Part shown: positions 1-8,680 of the stretch, piece after piece
How positions within the stretch are numbered: position 1 is the first letter of the stretch
Layout: each line of letters begins with the position of its first letter
Source: Cudoniella acicularis
Lineage: Eukaryota > Ascomycota > Leotiomycetes > Helotiales > Helotiaceae
Direction: 5' to 3'
Length of the DNA: 22,953 nucleotides
NCBI GenBank assembly: GCA_013054445.1
Contig: JAAMPI010000923.1
Coordinates: forward strand, 1 to 22,953
Translations under genes and position numbers: made by a program
Notes under the pieces: generated by a model
What the model was told of the DNA's origin: nothing
Databases searched by the model: none
What the model saw: only the letters and a program-made list of their open reading frames with translations

Positions 1-142
1 GCTCCTAGAGCCTATAACTACGGGTACGGCACTAGGCTAAAGCGTACCTGAAACGGGTCTGCGACCCGAATTGCAACAAACAAGACACGTTGGCGAGAAC
101 GCGAGATCATGGAAAGCTGGGGAAACAAAGGACCAAATCAAT

Positions 143-476
143 ATGGTGGCTACTCGCACTAAATTAGGCATCCAGAAAGTAGTAATTGCTGCCGAGAACG
201 CTCTCGCTGAGCGAGCAATCCTCTTTAGACGAAAACCTGTTGCTCTTTAAGCAGAACAATGAGAAAAATACTCGTACATCAATCAAGGCTACTGTTGTAG
301 GCACAGCCAAAGTCCTGAATTATGAGGACACCGTAGAGGCGCAACGGGAGCATGACATAAAGGAAGCAGAAACTACTGCAGCTCGAGGTCGACAGACTGT
401 AAAAACGCAATAAAAAAAACCCCATCCCAAGTCCTAGGAAAGAGGTCAAGAAGCCACGAATTGGCGCGGGCACAAG
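143..476 (+). pseudogene. C-terminal remnant of a pogo/Fot1-type DNA transposase
   Basis: Two overlapping plus frames together give the tail typical of fungal pogo/Fot1-like DDE transposases: a helical stretch (A-x-N-A-L-A-E-R, about 188-217), then K-Q-N-N-E-K (about 249-266), a basic stretch, V-x-G-x-A-K-V-x-x-Y-E-D, and a Lys/Arg-rich end. The frame changes once near 220-228, and a TAA at 411-413 interrupts the basic tail, which continues in frame as G-K-R-S-R. The DDE catalytic core is not in the window; it would lie left of position 1. Family assignment rests on remembered similarity of this tail. The element is dead: frameshift plus nonsense codon and no recognisable terminal repeat. Confidence 0.6.
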
Positions 477-479
477 GGC

Positions 480-1434
480 CGCCTTGTCAAGTCCATGGGT
501 CCTTAGCGTCGCTTGCATCTTACTGGGACTGTGGATCGTCCCCCACACACCTGATCCAAAATTGGAGTCAGGAGCTCTAACACTAAATAGTACTAGTGTT
601 GTATTACATAATGCACTTCCACTTTTCACCTCACTGAGACGTAAAACGGCTGGCACGCCCCTTCTTGCACTTTGCGATGTGCAACAAAACTTGGCTCTGC
701 CCAATAATATTCTTACATCGTACGGAAAAATCTACTATAAGGCAGCTTTACTTAAGGTTATGCCAGCCCAAAGTATTTAGGCAGCATCGCGACATGCAAC
801 AAAATTTTATAAACTTAATATCCCTTAACAATATCTTCACATCTAATTCTATTGAATACTTTGGCAAGTTCCTGCCATTTTGCAATTCAATCTAGGCACT
901 GCCTCCAATTCTGGAATCCTCCCCGTTGTGTTTTCCTTAGATACTAGTTCTACAGTACCTAGCTCGATTATAAAACAACCTGACGCCTTTCACTCGTCAA
1001 GACGTAGCCCTATACAAGTCGGCCGAATTCAACAACCGGACTTGCTCAAAATGGAACTTTTGTGTGATACTTGTAGCAGATTCTGTGAATGGAGTCTCTA
1101 GAGTAGCCAGGCAACCCGAGAAACATTCCAGGATGCGAAGTTCCCACACTACTCCAAGGGAAGCGAACTAAAAGAATCGGCTAGGAAACGATGTCATTTA
1201 TGCATGCTAACATCAAATTGACACTGTCACGATTAGTCGTGACAATATAAACTGAATTGCACTTTATTGTAGCTGAAGGCCCCTGCATACTATTTTGTAT
1301 TTGGCTCGCCACTCTCAATGGCTTGGGAATCCAGACACCCTTGTTACGTGACGTTTTAGTGATTAGGGCATGCAGTTGACCTTTAGTGAGTGGAGTGATA
1401 TTTGAAGACCTAATCTTAGAAGCTACGGTAACGG
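480..1434. other. Intergenic, no convincing gene; one perfect hairpin
   Basis: No frame here has family-like composition. Two stretches (about 675-720 and 787-845) share scattered motifs such as ATGCAACAAAA and AATATxTTxACATC, suggesting a very old degenerate duplication. A perfect 8-bp inverted repeat (1225-1232 and 1237-1244, TGTCACGA/TCGTGACA with loop TTAG) lies about 190 bp past the stop of the neighbouring minus-strand gene. It may sit in the 3' UTR or be a protein-binding palindrome. A minus frame at 1181-1438 is open but resembles no family known to me. Confidence 0.5.
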
Positions 1435-3368
1435 TCAAGAGACATCAGCCATTGCTGCTACAATCTTGGCCCAACGGGTTTCATCGTCAATGCCACCAAA
1501 ATTCCATGGCGTCACGCAGACATATGCCATATTAAGCCTTTGTGTCGCCATTGACTTGAACATGGCCAACATTCCCCTCTTTGTCCGTAGCTTGCCTAGT
1601 ACATCTGGAAATGCGCCGTTACCCTTCTTTTGTTTCACGTATCCAGTCGCATATCCAAGGAACATCGCAGCCAGGCCAGTGGCGATTGGAGATGCCGCTA
1701 TCGGACCCGACGCATAAACTTGCGCTTCCGGATCGTGTTCCAAGAATGCCGATGGGACTTCCAGGCCGAGAGTGCCGTATACTATGCCTTCATCCTGAGT
1801 TCGCGGAGGGCTAAACGATTCGACTGTTCCGTCAGCATCGGTAACCCGGATCGGAATGACCAACTCGTGGCTTGCTGGAAAAGTCAAATTCTGATTCACC
1901 CCGTTGATACCGGTGCCGGCGAAGAAGAGAATGCGTTCATCGTGACGGTCTACGGCTCTTCGGATAGCTCTGCTGATTTCTGGCGCTCCCTGATCATATC
2001 CAAATGACATTAAGATAATATCAACGTCCCAGTGCTCACTAGCAAAATCAATTGCCTTGTATCAGTCAGTAATAGAGTTTCTCTCCGGAACTTGGAAATA
2101 TATCTTACATGTGCTATCTTGTATGTCGCTTCGGGAATGTCCTCGGGAGTTTTCGCAATGCGTGCGACACAAATATCTGCATGTGGTGCGATCCTCATGA
2201 ACAGAGATACCATATACGTGCCGTGGCCAGTGAGATCCTGAGGCTCCTTTGAAGACTCGGCGAAATCTTCCCAACGTGGCGGACGATTCCCATGAGTATG
2301 AGAATTTAAAACGCCCGGATTATAGCCAGTGTCCAGAATAGCAACCCTAGCTCGAAAATTACGATCACTATGCATGGATTCGAAGCGGAGTTGTGCGTTG
2401 ATCTCATCAATCGCCCTGAGCCAGAGGCTGGATCTCTGCCGGTTCTTTTCCTTATCACCCTTGAAGCCGCCTCCGATTGTTTGCCCCTGGGTTTGAACAG
2501 GTTGCAATTGCTGATGGAACTCTCCACTTGGCGCAAAGAGCTTACGTAGCTCCTTGAACTCTTGTCGCATTGCTTCCTCTTGGCGGCGTAAGCCTGTTTG
2601 TAACGTTTTGTCTTGATGCTGGAAGTGCTGTACGATAGATTCGTAATAATCGTCAATTTTTTCTCCGTTGCTAGTAATCAAGATTTTGATATCTTCCGTG
2701 TTTCTCACCGTTTGGAATCCGTTTGCGTTACCGAGTAGACTGATGGCAGCAGCTACTTCGCCGTACGCCATTTGCAACTCCGAGTCGGCTCCACTGGTCA
2801 ACGAATGCCAAAACCGTAAAGCTCTCTTGTCGTACATGAACCGTGTCTGAATTGCGAACACTTTCATCAAAGCCGTGAGCGCCTCAAGGACGATATTGAC
2901 ATATGGCTCGCAATTTGGTACTCTCTGTTCAATGATTTGCAGCGTCTTGATAAAGGAACCGGTCTCGCCGATCAAAGTCAGAAGCTGGTCGTAATCGCGA
3001 GACATCATCTGACAGGCTTCGATCGCGTACGTCACGACCGTCCAAATAGCTCCTGCGGGAGGAAAAGCTGCCGTGGCGGATTCGACAACTCGGTCCCCGA
3101 CCCATTGCACGTGTTCAAGGTTTTCATGGATGATTGAACGAACTTTGTCGACTTTGCTCCCATCTGGATGGCGCCATTTTTTAAATGATTCCGAAGCGCT
3201 ATCAACGGCGTTGTAGACTCCATTAATGTCCATGACCAGATCAGTGTGTTTACCGCTTAGCTTCTTCGTGTTCGGCATATTCCCTACTTTCTCATTATAG
3301 GCTTTCACAGCATTCCGCCACAGGAGAGCAAGGTCTGTAGGCTGGGTGTCGTTATTGGCCTGTGCCAT
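1435..3368 (-). CDS. Goodbye-domain subtilisin-like protein (predicted pseudoprotease)
   Basis: Two exons, 3368-2109 and 2055-1435, predict 626 residues. The 53-bp intron 2056-2108 has donor GTAAGA, branch-like CTGAC and acceptor ACAAG, in phase 0; splicing restores the usual hydrophobic strand before M-S-F-G. Residues about 14-215 match the fungal STAND N-terminal Goodbye domain (L-W-x-x-A-V-x-x-Y start; F-P-P-A-G-A-I-W at 102-109; a second helical block at 150-205). A charged linker, about 225-310, follows. Residues about 335-620 are a peptidase S8 fold with Asp346 (V-A-I-L-D-T-G) and His382 (G-H-G-T). Where the oxyanion Asn is expected there is Ile470 (A-G-T-G-I-N-G). The GTSxATP motif reads G-P-I-A-A-S-P, with Ile539 at the nucleophile. 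Proteolysis is therefore unlikely. No NACHT or NB-ARC domain is present, although these domains normally flank one in fungal NLR-type proteins. The frame is otherwise clean, which suggests a constrained non-enzymatic role. Confidence 0.85.
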
Positions 3369-3377
3369 GATCGAGAA

Positions 3378-3535
3378 GAGGGGTACGACGTTGAAGCGGA
3401 CTCGAAGGATAACGTGTTTGGTCGGACGTCGCTATCGCATGCGGTAGTATACGGGTATGAGGCGATCGTGAAGCTACTAGTTGAGCGGGACGACGTTGAA
3501 GCGGACTCAAAGGATAAACATGGTTCATGCCAGTC
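3378..3535 (+). pseudogene. Ankyrin-repeat scrap of an NLR-type gene
   Basis: The plus frame through 3387-3530 encodes one full ankyrin-like repeat (G-R-T-S-L-S-H-A, then G-Y-E-A-I-V-K-L-L-V) between two copies of V-E-A-D-S-K-D. The two copies lie 105 bp (35 codons) apart at 3390 and 3495 and are nearly identical in DNA, typical of recently duplicated ankyrin units in fungal STAND proteins. The frame stays open to 3800 but loses ankyrin character after about 3535. There is no start or upstream domain: on the left it runs into the first codons of the opposite-strand Goodbye-subtilase gene. I read it as a rearranged end of a NACHT-ankyrin type gene that now lies in that gene's promoter. Confidence 0.6.
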
Positions 3536-3800
3536 CCTACCAAGAATGTCGGACGAGGAAGCAGGCAGCGAAGTAGAGAAAATGGCACCAATAATGTTGC
3601 ACCAACAGAACGGTTGGTGGTTTTTGATTGGGCGAGCTACAGCGCTGGCTGGGGCGCAATATCAGCCAAAAAATACTCTCGTCGCGAGCGGTAGAAAGTC
3701 CCAACCTCCACAAACGGCATCCGACCTCTCCACAATCGACATTCAGCCTCATCCAGAGAGAGTATGTAACCTCGTCTACAAAATGGCTTATTTAGGATGA

Positions 3801-4569
3801 ACTTACTGTAGTTTCCTACCAGCCTGCTATACCTCACTTAAAAGTTCAGGAAATTCGGGAGACCATGTACTTTAAATCCTTAGGCCACAAACCTTCCGTC
3901 TTTTCCTAGGCTCTAACTACTCTACCCGAGCCTCTAATTGCTAAATTCGAAGCTCTGCCTATACTAAAGCATATTCCTTTTCCTTAAATCCTTTTATAAT
4001 CTTCTTAAAGAGTTATTAACGAGTTAGAAGATCGGACTCGCCTAATCGGGTAATCGTCTTAGCCTGTCTTCATATATCCTATACTACCCTAGGGGTTTCC
4101 TAAGGTTCTATAGATATATTCTCACTCTATATAAGTCCTGATTCCTTAATAGAGTTATATAAAGTCGGTTCCTTAGTATTATTACTATTTTCTAGAAGTA
4201 AACGGCTTATAAGGGGCTTCGCTATATTAGTCGGCTATAAACCGAAGGCCTGCTATCTCGCTCTAATATTTCGAGGTATAAGACTCTCCTCTCGAGCTCT
4301 TTAATAACAAATCAAGAAGTTCCGCTTTCTAATTAGTATAGAATCAGTTAAAAGGCTTAAGTTACTAAGCCCTTTCTAGTAGACGCCCTTTAAGGGAGAA
4401 AACACCGACAAATCTAGGGGTTATAAGACGTGTGACGAGTGAGGAGGTAGAAACAAGAGGTATATATTATGCTCGAAGCACTTATATATAAATTTAGTAG
4501 TCTCGTGACTTTCGTGGCCGTCTAATATAAGTAATCGAGGCTCCTAGGGGTCCTGTGAGGCCGTCCGAA
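3801..4569. other. AT-rich gene-free stretch, probably decayed repeat
   Basis: No open frame of note on either strand. The sequence is rich in TA steps (CTATATA, TTATAAG, CTTATATATAA) and resembles the interior of the transposon at 11060-13083, consistent with a RIP-damaged repeat. No inverted termini or target-site duplication could be assigned. It ends against the element beginning at 4570. Confidence 0.45.
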
Positions 4570-4628
4570 TGTTACAGCTCTGCAAAGGCACTAGGGCCCT
4601 GACGTCACGTTGTCACAGACCTGGTTTG

Positions 4629-4727
4629 ACGCGTCCCCTTTACCTGACGCGTCCCCCTTTACCTGACGCGTCCCCCTTACCTGACNCGTCCCCCTGACCT
4701 GACGCGTCGGCCTTGCCTGCGACGCGT
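4629..4727 (+). repeat. Six tandem units carrying ACGCGT (MluI cell-cycle box type)
   Basis: ACGCGT occurs at 4629, 4647, 4666, 4684 (third base read as N), 4702 and 4722, at 18-20 bp spacing within a repeating CCTGACGCGTCCCC(CTT) unit. ACGCGT is the core of the yeast MCB element bound by the G1/S factor MBF (Mbp1/Swi6). The array stands about 45 bp upstream of a TATA box, as an upstream activating cluster would. Binding by a fungal MBF is inference; the repeats could instead be structural. Confidence 0.7.
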
Positions 4728-4769
4728 CCCCCTTATCACGTGTCNTCGCTTAGCGGAACTCACCTCCTG

Positions 4770-4777
4770 TATATAAG
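4770..4777 (+). promoter_or_regulatory. TATA box inside the inverted-terminus element
   Basis: TATATAAG, followed at once by a 6-bp GC hairpin (GGCCCC-TTC-GGGGCC, 4777-4791) and a CT-rich run typical of fungal start regions. A transcript would start near 4800 and run out through the right terminus toward the gene at 5586. Confidence 0.5.
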
Positions 4778-4926
4778 GCCCCTTCGGGGCCACCTCTCTT
4801 CTTCTCTCCTTAGCTTAGTTTCTTCGTGAATACAGCACTTCTTGCAAATACGTCCCCACGTGACGTCAGGGCCCCTAGTGCCTTTGCAGAGCTGTAACAG
4901 GCATGAGGGAAGCAGAAATTCAGCCC

Positions 4927-5456
4927 CTAAAGATCGGAGCTCAGCCTTACAGGAGTGCTGCAGGCACGGGCGTTAGGCTGCATAAGCCATCCGCCATTTA
5001 ATTTCAACCCAGCCGGCCGCGGGCTGCTATAATTGGTGACCACTATTATTTCGTGGTGAGAACAACAAATTTTTCGCTGAACGAAAGGGGCCCACAAAAA
5101 GCCTTCGCTGCAGTGTCTTTGGATGACACCGAATTTATTTCTCGTACCTCGAAATGTCTCTCTCCAGTCGGGAACATCAACGAGCGTGCAGATCTTGGCC
5201 TTGTTTCTTGCGGCTGAGAGCAGCTGCTTAGCTGCTTCGAGCCCATCCGTGCCGTGCCGCGCTGGCAGTGAGGCTAGGACTTCTCGTGGAGTTTTACTAG
5301 TCAGCCGTGTTCTATCGAATCGGCTTCATCCTGCGGTAGTCATGAAAGCACTATCACATCACGAGGCTGCAGCTCATGCATCTCAGCCTTTACGAGTTGC
5401 CCCTGATTCGCAGCCCCCCATGCTGAATGCAACCCATGCGAAGCCCAATCTTAGGA
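4927..5456 (-). pseudogene. Unidentified broken gene fragment
   Basis: The minus strand from 5456 reads as protein-like sequence with two in-frame stops, TAA at 5453-5451 and TGA at 5342-5340, the kind produced by C-to-T change of CAA and CGA. The frame shifts by one base near 5303 (after D-S-I-E-H-G) and then stays open to 4929. The most coding-like part is 5304-5110, including L-E-A-A-K-Q-L-L-S-A-A and L-V-D-V-P-D-W-R-E-T-F. Beyond about 5090 composition weakens and the coding end is unclear. I do not recognise the family. It lies between the inverted-terminus element and the S41 peptidase gene and overlaps that gene's likely promoter. Confidence 0.35.
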
Positions 5457-5585
5457 GATTTTCAAATCTTTGATGTTTATGCCTATGATCTTCCTTCAAG
5501 ATGAGATCTTCCTCTTCCAGTCTTTCCCCACACTCGTTTTCCCTCCCCTGCTTCGCGCCTTGTATCCTTTGCGCAAACCGCCAGG

Positions 5586-8426
5586 ATGAAATCTTTTCAA
5601 TTCTTATGTCTGTCTCTACTTGCAAGCACTTCTCTCGCTCTGCCAACTACTTCAACTTCAGCAAACCCTGCTCAGTCAACAGCTTGCGGGACAATTGTAA
5701 ACGATCCTGGTAATAAGACCTGTGGAAACTTAATCAGAGTAAAGTGTCTAATATCTGAGTAGATACGTACGTCTTCAACGCCAGTCTGGCCTACGAATGC
5801 CTCACCAGCGTCCCTTTCAACCCTGCGGTTGCGACGCGTTTCCTCGAGTACTATAATGATACGCTAGAATTCCAAAGCACTTTGACATACTTGAAAAATC
5901 CACCGACGAGTTATCAGCAACCCGGAGTAGATTTGCTAGCAGGGCTTCAGCACTTGCAAGGAGGGATAAACAATGGGATATTCCCCAATCAATACGAGTT
6001 TGAGGCTGCCTTGCAAACTCTTCTGTACGCAACCCATGACGCACACGTTACTCTATATGCAGGAATATTGGCTGCGTTCACTTTTGCAAGTCCATATGAT
6101 ATCGTGTCTCTTTCCATTGATGGCATTCAGCTCCCAAAGGTTTACTTAGCGGGTTAGTATACATACCAACCACTCCTATAACTTGAACAAGAATTAAAAA
6201 AGAACAGATGATCTATTCGACAGCAATTACTTCACGACTTTCCAGCCATCAGCAATAAAGGCCATCAATGGTGTTGACGCCACCACCTACCTAACTGAAT
6301 TCGCCTCCAAGAACTCAGTAGGAACATTGGAACAGCACGCCGACTGGAACCAGCTGATGCTGAGTGCTGCGCTAGACATCCAAGCATATTTTGATGTCTT
6401 CAGTGGAGGAGCAACTTTTTACCCTGGGGATACTATAACATTCGTTCTGGAAAACGGTACTTCTATCACCGACAATTTCCTTGCTATATACAACAGTCCT
6501 GGGCCAACTGGTCCCCTAGAGACTGGAGGCGATTTCTACAATTTCTTCGTACTCGGTTTCTATCCTGCGTCCTACAATGACTCCGGAGACTCTGTTGCCT
6601 CGTCCTCGATAGTTCCATCTGCCACAGCTACAGCAACCTCAACTGCTGCTTCATCAGCGGCTCCCCTGCCATCCAATTGGAACAACACCGCCTACCCTGA
6701 CACACCTGATGTTTTCCAAACGGACCTGGGAACTCTGGGAGGAGGCTATGTTTCTGGTAAGTTTAGTTCTCGATCGGTAGGGCAACGCCCAAATGGAGTG
6801 CAATCCAGTTTCTCACCAGAGCTTCCAAAACCTGAGCGAGTCTTCATGCTAATGCCGAAGCGCCATCAGGATACTTCCTAAATTCCACCTCCGTCGCTGT
6901 ACTCAGTATTCCCAGCTTTGATGAATATGGAGACGCAATTGGCACATTTCAAGACACTATCGGCGAATTTATCACGCGCAGCAAAGCAGCTGGCCTCCAA
7001 AAGGTAGTCATCGATCTGCAACAAAACATAGGTGGACAGACCCTCCTAGCCATCGATACCTTCAAACATTTCTTCCCAAATATTGATCCTTTTGGTGGCT
7101 CTCGCATGCGAGCTCATCCTGCCGCAAACGTGATGGGCCAGACGATCACGGATTACTTCGACAGCTTAAGTACCACGGACGAGGATTACTATGCTTTGAT
7201 AGGAGATGAGTGGGTTGCAACGGATCTAATAAATGCGAATACGAATCAAAACTTCACTTCCTGGCCTGAGTTCTTTGGTCCTCATCTCTACAACGGCGAT
7301 AACTTTACCACTGTGGTAAGTCTGACATCCGATTATGTTGAATTACATGACGACATGGCTGACTGATACTGGTGTTAACAGCAACGGTACAATCTCTCCA
7401 GTCTCCTGTACGATGAAATGGCGACGAATGCTACATTTGCAGTATACGGATACAGTGCTAACCCAGCACCACCAAACGCAAGTCCACCATGGGCAGCAGA
7501 AGATATCGTTTTAGTAAGTAGCATTCCTCGCACATTTCTTAGACATTTCTAATATACCCTAGCTTTCCGATGGAATCTGTGATTCGTCCTGTGCACTCTT
7601 CATGGAAATGATGCACCACGAAGCCGGCGTTCGCGCCGTCGTAGCCGGCGGTTTCCCTACGACCGGCCCCATGCAAGCACCAAGCGGCAGCCGCGGAGCC
7701 TCTGACTACCCCCTCGATATCCTCGACTCGAACATCGATTTCGCGGAACAACTCCTCCAGAGTCAAAACTCTCCCGAGCAGAATTTCCTCCCAAACCGTA
7801 CTACCGCAATGGATGTCTATGTCACATTTGCCGACATCAATTTAAGAGATCAAGTTAGGAGAAATGACACGATTCCGTTGCAGTTCGCGTACGAAGCCGC
7901 GGATTGTAGAATATTCTATACGCCGGAGACGATTTATAATTATACTGCCCTCTGGCAGTACGCTGCGGACGCTATTTGGACGAATCCCAAACTCTGCGTT
8001 TCGGGCTCGACGGGCTTCGCTACAACCGGTACCAATACCACTGATTTCGTCGGTCCAAGCCCAGGGACCCCCGGTACACTTACGAACATCAGCGACCACC
8101 TCACTGCATTGAATAGTTCTTCAATCTCATATCTTACGTCCTTGAATGATGGATTGCAAGATGGGTTCAATCTCCCTCGCTTCAAGAATAACATCCTCAC
8201 GCACTGTAATATTAACTCGCCTTGTGGTGGAGGATCGCTCTGTGATGCAGGAATCTGTTTAATTAAGTGCGTAGTAGGGAATGCGAAATGCGCAGGTGGA
8301 AAACCTTGTCAGGCGAGATCGAGTTCTGGTGTCAATGTGGGTAATCAGGCGTTGTACAATGGTGTTTGCCCTGTGAGTAATTCGAAGTTGTCTGTCAAGA
8401 CGAGTCCAGGCCCCCTTGTCAATTAG
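5586..8426 (+). CDS. Secreted S41-family (tail-specific/CPAF-like) serine peptidase
   Basis: Six exons: 5586-5709, 5763-6152, 6208-6756, 6870-7315, 7382-7513 and 7563-8426, predicting 834 residues. The introns are 53, 55, 113, 66 and 49 bp; donors are GTAATA, GTTAGT, GTAAGT, GTAAGT and GTAAGT, and most have CTAAY branch sites. Splicing restores continuous conserved blocks at each join. Residues 1-18 form a signal peptide (hydrophobic run ending S-L-A). A conserved N-terminal helical region follows, then a Ser/Thr/Ala-rich linker (about 285-310). The S41 core has I-D-L-Q-Q-N-I-G-G at about 402-410 and the nucleophile region S-D-G-I-C-D-S-S-C-A-L-F at 549-560, with S555 or S556 as likely nucleophile. 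The last 100 residues hold about ten cysteines. Relatives of this fungal S41 group (UstP/PhomP type) cut precursors in dikaritin peptide clusters, but no precursor, UstYa-like or tyrosinase gene is seen here, so a general secreted peptidase is the safer call. It ends 254 bp from the convergent HET gene. The first donor is the least certain splice call. Confidence 0.85.
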
Positions 8427-8680
8427 AGAGAGAGGTTCTGCATGGCGTAGGCGTTCAAATCAGTGGAGGAGTTTGTCGAGAGGGAGCGGGGTTTTTTCGA
8501 TTCTGATGTAGTATATTTGATAGTATGAAGTGGCTTTTAATATTTATTCGATCTCTCGTGACGCTGCTTTAGTTTTCTGCTGTCCTGAAATAAATTAAAG
8601 GAGAGACAACTGGTGCCGAAAATGATTTATAGATAAGGAAACTCGTTGGTATGTCATATAACACCTATGACATTGATTCA

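Larger units (their letters stand above)
4570..4899. mobile_element. 330-bp inverted-terminus element (solo-LTR-like or MITE)
   Basis: The left end 4570-4609 and the right end 4859-4899 are reverse complements over 40 and 41 bases with one 1-base indel (AGGGCCC against AGGGGCCC). Outer ends read TGTTACAG and CTGTAACA, the TG...CA ends usual for LTRs, though such long inverted termini are unusual for an LTR. Inside, in order, are an ACGCGT array (4629-4727), a CACGTG box (4738-4743), a TATA box (4770-4777), a GC hairpin (4777-4791) and a pyrimidine-rich stretch, so it is laid out like a promoter reading rightward. Immediate flanks (CCGAA and GGCAT) do not match, so no target-site duplication is seen. 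It has no coding capacity. Ambiguous bases occur at 4686 and 4745. Confidence 0.6.

Noticed and set aside
1181..1438. Minus frame as a third exon of the Goodbye-subtilase gene.
   Set aside because: The S8 domain already ends normally at 1435, and this frame shows no family features or clear splice pair.
4565..4904. Five-base target duplication around the inverted-terminus element.
   Set aside because: Flanks CCGAA and GGCAT do not match at any offset I tried.
5123..5473. Plus-strand 116-codon frame before the S41 gene.
   Set aside because: Low-complexity composition without motifs; the minus strand reads more like protein there, and the S41 signal peptide start at 5586 is clear.
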